A stretch of DNA of 64,000 bases from Anaeromassilibacillus sp. An250 (lineage in GTDB: Bacteria; Bacillota; Clostridia; Oscillospirales; Acutalibacteraceae). The translations under genes and the position numbers were made by a program. A model generated the notes under the pieces. That model saw only the letters and a list, made by a program, of their open reading frames with translations. It did not search any database and was not told where the DNA came from. How positions within the stretch are numbered: position 1 is the stretch's first letter; each line of letters starts with the position of its first letter. Of the stretch, positions 33,468 to 39,605 are shown one piece after another. The stretch covers positions 186,001 through 250,000 of the forward strand of contig NZ_NFJK01000003.1 in NCBI RefSeq assembly GCF_002159845.1, in the 5' to 3' direction.

Positions 33468-34637
33468 CTACAGAAGCGCACGGATGGCAGAAACGGTGCG
33501 GGAACAGTGGTCGGTGCGGCGGGGTGGAAAGAACCCTTTGGCGCGCGCTCGATAGAGGGCGGGAACCCGCATGTTGTCCGCCAAGCGCTCCTTGATAAAT
33601 TGCAGGACTTCATCGGGATGGCGGCAGACCGGGCCGAAACCGTCCTCCTCGAGATCGAAATAACCGCGCTGGTAATGGGTGGCGAAAAAATACGCCTCAT
33701 CGAAGGCGTAATAGGCGAGCGGCTTTCCCAGGTAGGCAAAGTCGAAGAAGATGCTGGAATAATCCGTGATAAGGAGTTTGGATTCCAGCAGGAGCTGTTG
33801 GACATTCTGTGTGTTTGTAGCTTGGATTTTTATGCGGGGATGGACGCTGGAAAAGCAAGCGGCAAAGCGCTGCATTTCCGGATGAAGCTGGACGAGCAGC
33901 GTATAGTGATACTGCTCCAGCAATTCAGCCATCTGTGGATGCCGCAGGAGGGAATCGAAAAAATGGAAGTACGCGCTGGCTTGAAAGGCCTCCCGGCTGC
34001 AATCCCGCAGGGCAGCGCGCCAGGTGGGGAGGATGAGAATCTGCCGCTTCTCCGTGTGTTCCTGAAATAGATGGTCGTAGCGGCACAGGCCGATCGGCTG
34101 CACAACGCCCTGGGGATGCCCGTAGTGGTCTAAAATCGCTTGATATTCCCGCCCCGCGCTGCAAACAAACAGGTCCACGCGGATACGGGGATAGTACAGC
34201 GTTGGAATGTGGTTGAAAAGGATTCCGTGTTGAAGGAACACTTTGCGGCCGGGCACCAGCCTGTGGGAATCCAGCATTGTAAACAGATACATATGGGGAG
34301 AATAGCCCATGATGTGGGTACTGATTTTTACCTTTGCGCAGGCAAATGCCAGATAATGCGAAAAGCTGCCCGGCTCGATTGCCTTTCCCAACCGAATAAT
34401 GTTTCCATAGTCCGGGCATTCACGGCCGATCAGATAGGCGGCATGAATGTCCGGATGCTTCTGCCGGACAAATTGAAAGAGAAAGAACGCGTTGTCCTGG
34501 GCGTCATATCCGCGCTCTGCGAAGAGCCAGAGATCCCTGTATGCGGGTGTATGACGGGCAAATATTCCAATGAGCAGCGCTAAGGCGTATCGGAGAAGCA
34601 TCCCGGCATAGCGGATGTAGCGGCAGAATCGTTTCAT
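33468..34637 (-). CDS. CDP-glycerol glycerophosphotransferase family protein
   Basis: 389 aa from ATG 34637, 5 bp after GAGGG. An ATG at 34649 overlaps the upstream stop. FLQHGILFN in the middle and LITDYSSIFFDFAYLGKPLAYY near residue 290 are the signature segments of TagB/TagF-like enzymes. An N-terminal hydrophobic stretch (YAGMLLRYALALLIGIFA) would tether it to the membrane. It suggests glycerol-phosphate or a related polyol-phosphate decoration or linkage in the polymer. The donor is not proven. Confidence 0.85.
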   Translation of the reverse strand: MKRFCRYIRYAGMLLRYALALLIGIFARHTPAYRDLWLFAERGYDAQDNAFFLFQFVRQKHPDIHAAYLIGRECPDYGNIIRLGKAIEPGSFSHYLAFACAKVKISTHIMGYSPHMYLFTMLDSHRLVPGRKVFLQHGILFNHIPTLYYPRIRVDLFVCSAGREYQAILDHYGHPQGVVQPIGLCRYDHLFQEHTEKRQILILPTWRAALRDCSREAFQASAYFHFFDSLLRHPQMAELLEQYHYTLLVQLHPEMQRFAACFSSVHPRIKIQATNTQNVQQLLLESKLLITDYSSIFFDFAYLGKPLAYYAFDEAYFFATHYQRGYFDLEEDGFGPVCRHPDEVLQFIKERLADNMRVPALYRARAKGFFPPRRTDHCSRTVSAIRALL

Positions 34638-34645
34638 AGGGTCCC

Positions 34646-35416
34646 TCATTTCGCGATGGGAGGGTTGGGGAGTTTCGGCGAAGAATGCGCCGGTTTCTCC
34701 AATGCCCTTTGGAGCGGCTTCCCTTCAAAAAGGACTTTGACCGTCAAAACCATCAATTTGATGTCCTGCCACAGGGAAAAATGCTTGATATACCAAAGAT
34801 CGTAAGCTGTTTTTTCGGAAATCTCGGTGTAGTAGTGGCCGTACACCTGTGCTGTACCGGTGAGCCCAGCCCGCACGAGAAAGCGCTGTTCATACTGATC
34901 GACCTCCGCCTTGTATTTTTCCACAAACATGGGGCGTTCGGGCCGCGGGCCAACCAGGGACATGTCCCCTTTTAAAACATTGAGCAGTTGTGGGAGCTCG
35001 TCCAAATGTGTGTTTCGCAGAACTCTTCCAACCCTGGTAATGCGGGGGTCGTCCTCGCTTGCGAGGACGCCGCCTGTAAAGGCTTCCGCATGATGGACCA
35101 TTGTGCGGAATTTGTAGATATGGAATACCTTCTCATTCCGTGTGACCCGTTCCTGGCTATAAAAAGCCGGTCCCGGAGAATCGAGACGGACAATGATACT
35201 GCACAGGAATAGAAGTGGAGCGCAAAGAATCAGCCCCACGGTTGAACATAGGATATCCGCCAGGCGCTTCAGAACAGCGGATACAAGGGATGGACAAAAA
35301 GAACCGGATTGGATCGGTTTCGGATGTCCGGCAGTCCTATGCAAGGTGCTGTGTTTGCAGGATGTATGTTGTATCTGTGGCTGTAAAATGCCAGCCTTCT
35401 TTGCAGAGAGATGCAC
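34646..35416 (-). CDS. Undecaprenyl-phosphate sugar-1-phosphate transferase (initiating)
   Basis: 256 aa from GTG 35416, 7 bp after GGAAGG. One membrane helix (ADILCSTVGLILCAPLLFLC) precedes the bacterial sugar-transferase domain: DSPGPAFYSQERVTRNEKVFHIYKFRTM, THLDELPQLLNVLKGDMSLVGPRPERP and RAGLTGTAQVYG. A monotopic phosphoglycosyltransferase that starts the lipid-linked repeat unit. First gene of the cluster, 215 bp from the element A boundary. Confidence 0.92.
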   Translation of the reverse strand: MHLSAKKAGILQPQIQHTSCKHSTLHRTAGHPKPIQSGSFCPSLVSAVLKRLADILCSTVGLILCAPLLFLCSIIVRLDSPGPAFYSQERVTRNEKVFHIYKFRTMVHHAEAFTGGVLASEDDPRITRVGRVLRNTHLDELPQLLNVLKGDMSLVGPRPERPMFVEKYKAEVDQYEQRFLVRAGLTGTAQVYGHYYTEISEKTAYDLWYIKHFSLWQDIKLMVLTVKVLFEGKPLQRALEKPAHSSPKLPNPPIAK

Positions 35417-35611
35417 CTAACCACCTTCCAATCCGAATTTTGTAAAATTGCGATAAAATTTTTAATAGGGAGGAAGACAACCTCCCTTTCTAAATTTTAC
35501 CAATGTAGCAACAAGAAGGGAGAAAAAAGTCGGAATCTTTCACATAACCTTTTGGATAAGTTATTTTATCGATGGAAGAAGAGATATCCGCAATATTTTT
35601 GGATGCGCAAA

Positions 35612-35638
35612 GCGCCATTGTGACCCTTCTGTACCTAT
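35612..35638. repeat. Element A attachment site, cotJC middle-segment side
   Basis: Arm GCGCCATTGTGAC (35612-35624), 6 bp, core GTACCTAT (35631-35638). The symmetry with 21949-21975 (same core, same 6-bp gap, inverted arms) identifies both as recombinase target sites. Confidence 0.82.
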
Positions 35639-35732
35639 ATCGGTCAATATGGCTTTCAGCTCCGGATAGGGCATGCTGTATCTCTGGCTCAAATAGCGCA
35701 GAGAGGCGCCCAGCTCGCCATGCGGCCCACCG
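35631..35732 (-). CDS. cotJC: Spore coat Mn-catalase CotJC, middle segment
   Basis: Read on the minus strand this 102-bp stretch encodes GPHGELGASLRYLSQRYSMP followed by YPELKAILTDIGT, exactly the residues of CotJC missing between the 5' and 3' segments. It has no start, stop or ribosome site of its own and lies between the cores of elements B (35727-35732) and A (35631-35638). Codon phase agrees on both sides: CGGTGG continues TAC GGT GG, and ATAGGTAC continues ATA GGT AC. It is an exon-like remnant that is functional only after both excisions. Confidence 0.92.
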
Positions 35733-35738
35733 CATCGC
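35727..35738. repeat. Element B attachment site, cotJC middle-segment side
   Basis: Core CCACCG followed directly by GCATCGC, a 7-mer that recurs inside the other end of the element (38815-38821). Confidence 0.65.
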
Positions 35739-35753
35739 GGTTGGAGATGGTTT

Positions 35754-37148
35754 TTACTCTGTTCGATAGTGGACCGTCAAGTGGTTTTGTTCTGCATCGT
35801 ATACAATGCGGTCGAATATGGCGTGTAGCACACGGTTTTTGGCTTCGTTCGGGAGTTGGCCATCCCGCAGCAATGCACCCATGTTCACGGCGGATGGGGC
35901 TTCCTGTAAGGGATGGCAGCGATGCACTTCCGCAGAAAGGGCGGTGAGGTGCGCCTGTAACCGCGCCTTTTCGCGTTGGTATTCCTCTAGGGACTCGGCT
36001 CCAGCTTCATAGGCGTCCCGGAGACGCTCCAACTTTTTCCGTTCCTGTTCAAGTTGCAATTGAAATGGATTTGAAGAATCCGCGCGGGGGCAGGGGTTCC
36101 TTTCGAAAGCATGTGGGGGGATGTCGGCTTCCAGGATGCATAAGATCCATTCTTCCATTTTCCGCATGGAAATGTAGTGGGAGACAGAACAATGCCTGTG
36201 GGCATAGGCGCTGCATTGCAGGGCGTCGCGGGAGGTTTTGACCAACGGTGCGCCGCAGGTGGAGCAAAATACAAGGCCACGCAGGGGATAAGCTGTTTGA
36301 GGAGCACGCTCGTTCCGCCTGCATCCTTTTTGGTTCAATTGCCGCTGGGATTCCTCCCATAGAGAGGGATCCACTAGGGCTTGGTGCATCCCATCCGAGA
36401 GGACTGGCCCGGCGGGGGGCGATTGCTTCGTCCCCGGATGGAGGTTCCAGCGGATTTTCCCCAGATAGACGGGGTTGTGCAAGAGATAGGCGACTGCGCG
36501 CGTTTCCCAGCGTTGCCCGCGTGCGGTGGGAATCCCCATGGCGTTGAGCCGGCGGGCGATTTCGTTGCACGGAACCCCCTGCGCGCATAGGCGGAACATC
36601 CACTGAACAATGGGGGCGGTAGTGGGATCGGGTATGTATTGTTTTTCCTGCATCCGATAGCCGAAGGGGGGCGGAGTCACGGGTTCCCCGCGGCTCACCT
36701 TTTCCAGCATGCCGCGCTTGACCTCTTCCGCCAGATTGATGCTGTAATATTCGTCCATCGCTTCGATCACCGCTTCCAGCAGCAGGGAGAGCTTGTCGTC
36801 GCCCAGCTGTTCGGTCACGGAAACGACGTCGATGCCCAACTGCTTGCGCAGCATGGTTTTGTAGACAATGCTGTCCCGGCGGCTGCGCGCAAAACGGCTG
36901 AATTTCCAAAGGATGATGCAATCGAAGGGCTTGGGTTTCTGCTTGGCAATTCCGATCATCCGCATAAAAGCGGGGCGCTTTTTGGCTTCCTTTCCGCTGA
37001 TACCCTCCTCTTCCCGGAAAATATACGCTTCCGGCAAGAGAAAATCGTGCTTTTGGGCATAATCCCGGATAACTTTGAGTTGGCTGTCCGGGCTGTATTC
37101 CAGTTGGCCGTCCGTGGATACGCGGATGTAAGCTGCTGCGGTTCTCAT
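35754..37148 (-). CDS. Large serine recombinase of element B
   Basis: 464 aa from ATG 37148, behind GGAGG. AYIRVSTDGQLEYSPDSQL carries the catalytic serine, then KFSRFARSRRDSIVYKTML, EEVKRGMLEKVSRGEPV and a recombinase domain with LHNPVYLGKIRW. A zinc ribbon (FCSTCGAPLVK ... CSVSHY) and a coiled coil (QLEQERKKLERLRDAYEAG) complete it. Clearly different in sequence from the element A enzyme, consistent with different cores. Its stop codon is only 22 bp from the core CCACCG. Predicted to excise element B. Confidence 0.92.
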   Translation of the reverse strand: MRTAAAYIRVSTDGQLEYSPDSQLKVIRDYAQKHDFLLPEAYIFREEEGISGKEAKKRPAFMRMIGIAKQKPKPFDCIILWKFSRFARSRRDSIVYKTMLRKQLGIDVVSVTEQLGDDKLSLLLEAVIEAMDEYYSINLAEEVKRGMLEKVSRGEPVTPPPFGYRMQEKQYIPDPTTAPIVQWMFRLCAQGVPCNEIARRLNAMGIPTARGQRWETRAVAYLLHNPVYLGKIRWNLHPGTKQSPPAGPVLSDGMHQALVDPSLWEESQRQLNQKGCRRNERAPQTAYPLRGLVFCSTCGAPLVKTSRDALQCSAYAHRHCSVSHYISMRKMEEWILCILEADIPPHAFERNPCPRADSSNPFQLQLEQERKKLERLRDAYEAGAESLEEYQREKARLQAHLTALSAEVHRCHPLQEAPSAVNMGALLRDGQLPNEAKNRVLHAIFDRIVYDAEQNHLTVHYRTE

Positions 37149-37244
37149 GGCGATTCCTCCTACCACATGTGTAGAGAGCGGACAGGCTCATTATGCGGAA
37201 TAGGACGAACCACCGCGTGAATATAAAAAACAGGGGGATTGCTC

Positions 37245-37478
37245 ATGAATGTTCGCGATGAATTTACCGTGGATGTTTATTTTGGAGAAGAGCGGCGCAA
37301 CTCTTACCGGTTCCGCAGGGAGAAAGCGCCGAAGGGGAGGGAACAGTTTGTAGAGACCGGGCGGAAAGCCTGGATGGAGATGGAGCGTCAGCCGGCTGAG
37401 AACGAGATCCTGTTCCGGGCGCTGGAAAGGGTTCTATCCGGCCTATCCATCAAAGAAGGGGAAGCGCCGCAGGATTGA
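37245..37478 (+). CDS. Small hypothetical protein in element B
   Basis: 77 aa from ATG 37245 after AGGGGGA; a TTG at 37239 is less likely. Divergent from the recombinase gene and convergent with the micro-protein genes. Charged (FGEERRNSYRFRREKAPKG), no membrane segment, unrecognised. Candidate accessory factor of the recombinase by position. Confidence 0.6.
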   Translation: MNVRDEFTVDVYFGEERRNSYRFRREKAPKGREQFVETGRKAWMEMERQPAENEILFRALERVLSGLSIKEGEAPQD

Positions 37479-37498
37479 ATGCGGCAGCTCCCCCTTTT
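37458..37498. terminator. Bidirectional terminator in element B
   Basis: GGGGAAGCGCCGC pairs with GCGGCAGCTCCCC and a CTTTTTG tail follows. It overlaps the end of the 77-aa gene and faces the convergent micro-protein gene. Confidence 0.75.
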
Positions 37499-37501
37499 TG
37501 T

Positions 37502-37663
37502 TTATCCGTTCTGTAGGAGTTCTACATACTGTTGCAAGTCGTCCACCGAGCGGATCTCTTCGGAACGCAGGCTGATGGCATCCTGCATATCGGGCGGCAA
37601 CGACAGAAAATATTGTAAAACGTCCGGCGCCTCCTCGAAGAGATCGTCTAAGCTGTTTGCCAT
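37502..37663 (-). CDS. Micro-protein paralogue 3 (53 aa)
   Basis: ATG 37663 to TAA 37502, behind GGAGG. The sequence LFEEAPDVLQYFLSLPPDM and DLQQYVELL matches the plan of the two other small proteins in element B: a short acidic start, YF-x2-LP-x2-(V/M)Q, then an I-x-S-(F/V) turn and a closing helix. About 40 residues of the pattern are shared. Family unknown to me. It follows paralogue 2 by 15 bp and probably shares a transcript with sodA. Confidence 0.7.
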   Translation of the reverse strand: MANSLDDLFEEAPDVLQYFLSLPPDMQDAISLRSEEIRSVDDLQQYVELLQNG

Positions 37664-37678
37664 ATTTCGCCTCCTTTG

Positions 37679-37849
37679 TCATTCCTCTTCTTGGCAGTGC
37701 ATGGCGAATTCATGCAGGTCGTCAAAACTCAAGATATGATCCGCCTTGTACCCCAAAGCCTGCTTCACATCGTAGGGCAGAAGCGAGTAATACTGATTGG
37801 CTTCGTAGTCCTTGGAAAGAAGCTGATACAAATCGGTATATTCCTCCAA
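37679..37849 (-). CDS. Micro-protein paralogue 2 (56 aa)
   Basis: TTG start at 37849, 10 bp after AAAGGAGG. A longer frame runs antisense-like through the sodA end and is rejected. LYQLLSKDYEANQYYSLLP, then DVKQALGYKADHILSFDDLHEF follow the same plan as paralogues 1 and 3. Acidic, soluble, one Cys near the end. It begins 33 bp after the sodA stop, so it is probably co-expressed with SodA. Confidence 0.7.
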   Translation of the reverse strand: MEEYTDLYQLLSKDYEANQYYSLLPYDVKQALGYKADHILSFDDLHEFAMHCQEEE

Positions 37850-37881
37850 CGAACCAGCGCCTCCTTTCCGCGTTTGCGCGC

Positions 37882-38511
37882 TCAACATCGGCTGCATTGC
37901 GCGAACTGCTCTTCCACCTGTTTCCAATTGATCAGGGAAAACCAACGGTCCACGTATTCCGGACGGCGGTTCTGATATTGCAAATAATAGGCGTGCTCCC
38001 AGACGTCGACGGGCAGAAGGGGGCACATGTGCAGGGTCAGCGGCGTATCCTGGTTGGCGGTTTTCAGGACGTGCAGCCGCCCTTGCCCATCCATTGCAAG
38101 CCATGCCCAACCGGACCCAAACTGGGTGACAGCGGCGTTTTTCATCTTTTCTTTCCAGGCGTCATAGGAGCCAAAATAGCAGTCGATCGCTTCTGCCAAT
38201 TTCCCGGAAGGGTGGGTGTTTTTTTCCGGCCCCATACTGCGGAAATACAGTTGATGATTGTACACGCCGCCTGCGTTGTTTCGCACCGCAACCCGGATTG
38301 CTTCCGGCAGGGCGTCGCCCTGCTTTAGTAGCTTTTCGAGGCTCCAGCTGTGGTAGGCCGGGTAGTCGGCCAGCGCCTTGTTCAGGTTATCGACATAAGC
38401 TTGCAGGTGCTTATCATGGTGGAAATGCAGGGTTTCCGCGTCGATTTCCGGCTCCAACGCGCGGTAGTCGTATGGCAAAGGCTCTGTTGAAAAGGGATAC
38501 TGTTGACTCAT
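37882..38511 (-). CDS. sodA: Superoxide dismutase (Fe/Mn type)
   Basis: 209 aa. Metal ligands are visible in LHFHHDKHLQAYVDNLNKAL (His), NHQLYFRSMGP (His) and DVWEHAYYLQYQNRRPEYV (Asp, His). NNAGGVYNH is the usual active-site segment. Converts superoxide to H2O2 and O2. Its position inside the element that interrupts cotJC, a manganese catalase, is suggestive. Superoxide dismutase is a known component or helper of spore coats in Bacillus and Clostridioides, and CotJC would remove its H2O2. The coat role here is inferred. Confidence 0.93.
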   Translation of the reverse strand: MSQQYPFSTEPLPYDYRALEPEIDAETLHFHHDKHLQAYVDNLNKALADYPAYHSWSLEKLLKQGDALPEAIRVAVRNNAGGVYNHQLYFRSMGPEKNTHPSGKLAEAIDCYFGSYDAWKEKMKNAAVTQFGSGWAWLAMDGQGRLHVLKTANQDTPLTLHMCPLLPVDVWEHAYYLQYQNRRPEYVDRWFSLINWKQVEEQFAQCSRC

Positions 38512-38593
38512 AGAGCGGTCATCCTCTCGTTATAGCTATTTTTGCAATCATATGTTGCAAAAGACCGTCTCATGCGAAATCGCCTTTTCGAGC

Positions 38594-38770
38594 TCAGTCG
38601 TCGCCGCGCGTATACTTGTCCACTGCATCGCAGAGGCTTTCAAACGAATTTACGCCTCCTGCGCGGTCTCGCAGGCACTCCTGCACATACTCCGGCAGGG
38701 TGTCGAAATACTGGCGGGCTTCCCCGTCGCTTTCCAGTAAGCTATATAGATCCGGGTATTTGTTTTGCAT
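38594..38770 (-). CDS. Micro-protein paralogue 1 (58 aa)
   Basis: ATG 38770, 6 bp after GGAGGTG. The ribosome site overlaps the TGA that ends the truncated cotJC 5' frame (38776-38778), so translation is probably coupled to it. LYSLLESDGEARQYFDTLP, EYVQECLRDRAGGVNSFESL follow the common plan of the three small proteins in this element. It lies directly inside the element B boundary and upstream of sodA. Confidence 0.72.
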   Translation of the reverse strand: MQNKYPDLYSLLESDGEARQYFDTLPEYVQECLRDRAGGVNSFESLCDAVDKYTRGDD

Positions 38771-38775
38771 TTCAT

Positions 38776-38928
38776 TCACCTCCGGGGATAGTTTTCCCCA
38801 AAAGCGGCAATCATGCATCGCAAAAAGCGATTTGGTCCACCGTATTGTGTGATGATGATTTTTGCAAGTGCAGGATTGGGATTTTTGATTTTAACGGGAT
38901 ATTGCAGTCGCTTCTCATAGACCCACAT
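38776..38928 (-). CDS. cotJC: Spore coat Mn-catalase CotJC, 5' segment (truncated reading)
   Basis: ATG 38928 overlaps the cotJB stop as TAATG. The first 32 codons (MWVYEKRLQYPVKIKNPNPA, LAKIIITQYGGP) are the invariant CotJC N-terminus. After the core CGGTGG the frame runs into element B (NRFLRCMIAAFGENYPRR) and stops at 38776, giving a 50-residue dead-end product in the unexcised chromosome. Joining to 35726 at the core restores GGPHGELG. Confidence 0.94.
   Translation of the reverse strand: MWVYEKRLQYPVKIKNPNPALAKIIITQYGGPNRFLRCMIAAFGENYPRR
38815..38842. repeat. Element B attachment site, cotJC 5'-segment side
   Basis: Core CCACCG (38837-38842). On the element side ATCGC-AAAAA-GCGAT forms a small perfect inverted repeat (38817-38831), and the 7-mer GCATCGC is shared with the other end. 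Confidence 0.65.
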
Positions 38929-39188
38929 TATTCATCATCCTCCATTCCTGTTTCCCATGGCCAGGGTCCGGTGATCCAAGCCCAGCGGCTGGTATTGGAG
39001 CTGGTTTCGTGCAGAGGACCATAGGTAGCTTCGTATTGTTTTGTGAGTTCATCCGCTTTTTTGCGGGCCTCCTCCAATTTCCGGGCGGCGTCGCAGTTGT
39101 TTGGATGGGAGTCCAGGAACAGGTGCAGTTCCCACGTGGAGAATCGCAGCGAAGAAATTTTGCGCATCAACATTTCTTGTTCGTTCAT
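38928..39188 (-). CDS. cotJB: Spore coat protein CotJB
   Basis: 86 aa. MRKISSLRFSTWELHLFLDSHPNN and the aromatic tail SRWAWITGPWPWE are the CotJB family signature (helical N-terminus, W-x-W-x3-PWPWE ending). A structural coat component made in the mother cell. Overlaps cotJA by 4 bp and cotJC by one base, giving the classical cotJABC order. Confidence 0.94.
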   Translation of the reverse strand: MNEQEMLMRKISSLRFSTWELHLFLDSHPNNCDAARKLEEARKKADELTKQYEATYGPLHETSSNTSRWAWITGPWPWETGMEDDE

Positions 39189-39382
39189 CTGGGTTCCCCC
39201 CTCCTTCCATAGAACGGCTTATTCAGTTCGGGAAAAATGGTGCCGTTGTCAAAACCCTGTTCGGGGGTATAGATGTTGCTGAACTGTTGATATGGGACGT
39301 AAGCCATGGCTGGCACGGTTACCGCAGGCAGTGGCGTTGGCTGTGCGAGATCACACATCTGTTCATTCATATCATTCGCCAT
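39185..39382 (-). CDS. cotJA: Spore coat associated protein CotJA
   Basis: 65 aa. PAMAYVPYQQFSNIYTPEQGF followed by GTIFPELNKPFYG is the conserved CotJA core. First gene of the operon, with AAAGGAG before the start. Upstream on the minus strand CATAGTAT (about 39460) resembles a sigma-E/K -10 element, but I see no good -35, so mother-cell expression rests on family knowledge. Confidence 0.9.
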   Translation of the reverse strand: MANDMNEQMCDLAQPTPLPAVTVPAMAYVPYQQFSNIYTPEQGFDNGTIFPELNKPFYGRRGEPR

Positions 39383-39605
39383 AGTAACTCTCCTTTCGCA
39401 TCAAGATATCGCATCCCGCGTAAGAAGGCGTGGGAGTGTGGAGCTTATCCATGTGCATACTATGCAGGGAGACGGGAGCGGGTGCTCTTCCACTGGACAC
39501 TTTTCACTTGTATATTTTTGAAAACTGTTATAGAATAAGAAGGACTTGCCCTAGGGGGCATAAACGGCGCCCGGTTGTAGGCGTTTCAAAATGGAGGACG
39601 ATCCC

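Larger units (their letters stand above)
21949..35638. mobile_element. Element A: ~13.7-kb skin-like intervening element in cotJC
   Basis: Bounded by identical 8-bp cores (plus strand GTACCTAT at 21949-21956 and 35631-35638; ATAGGTAC on the coding strand). One copy joins to the cotJC middle segment, the other to the 3' segment. Just inside, 6 bp from each core, are 13-bp inverted repeats matching at 11 positions. It contains a large serine recombinase and small companion genes at one end, and ten polysaccharide genes on the opposite strand. Removal of 13,682 bp joins ...LTDIGTE to ELAHLEM... in frame. The layout matches sporulation intervening elements such as skin in sigK. Excision itself is inferred. 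Confidence 0.9.
35727..38842. mobile_element. Element B: ~3.1-kb skin-like intervening element in cotJC
   Basis: Bounded by identical 6-bp cores (plus strand CCACCG at 35727-35732 and 38837-38842) within an imperfect 12-bp match GGYCCACCGYAT. Excision of 3,110 bp joins ...IITQYGG to GPHGELGASL... in frame. It carries its own serine recombinase ending 22 bp from one core, plus sodA and three related micro-protein genes on the cotJ strand and one small gene on the other. It is therefore a second, independent insertion, 88 bp of cotJC away from element A. Confidence 0.9.

Noticed and set aside
38594-38818. Longer form of micro-protein 1 starting at 38818
   Set aside because: Extra residues come from the other frame of the cotJC/element junction; the ribosome site supports ATG 38770.
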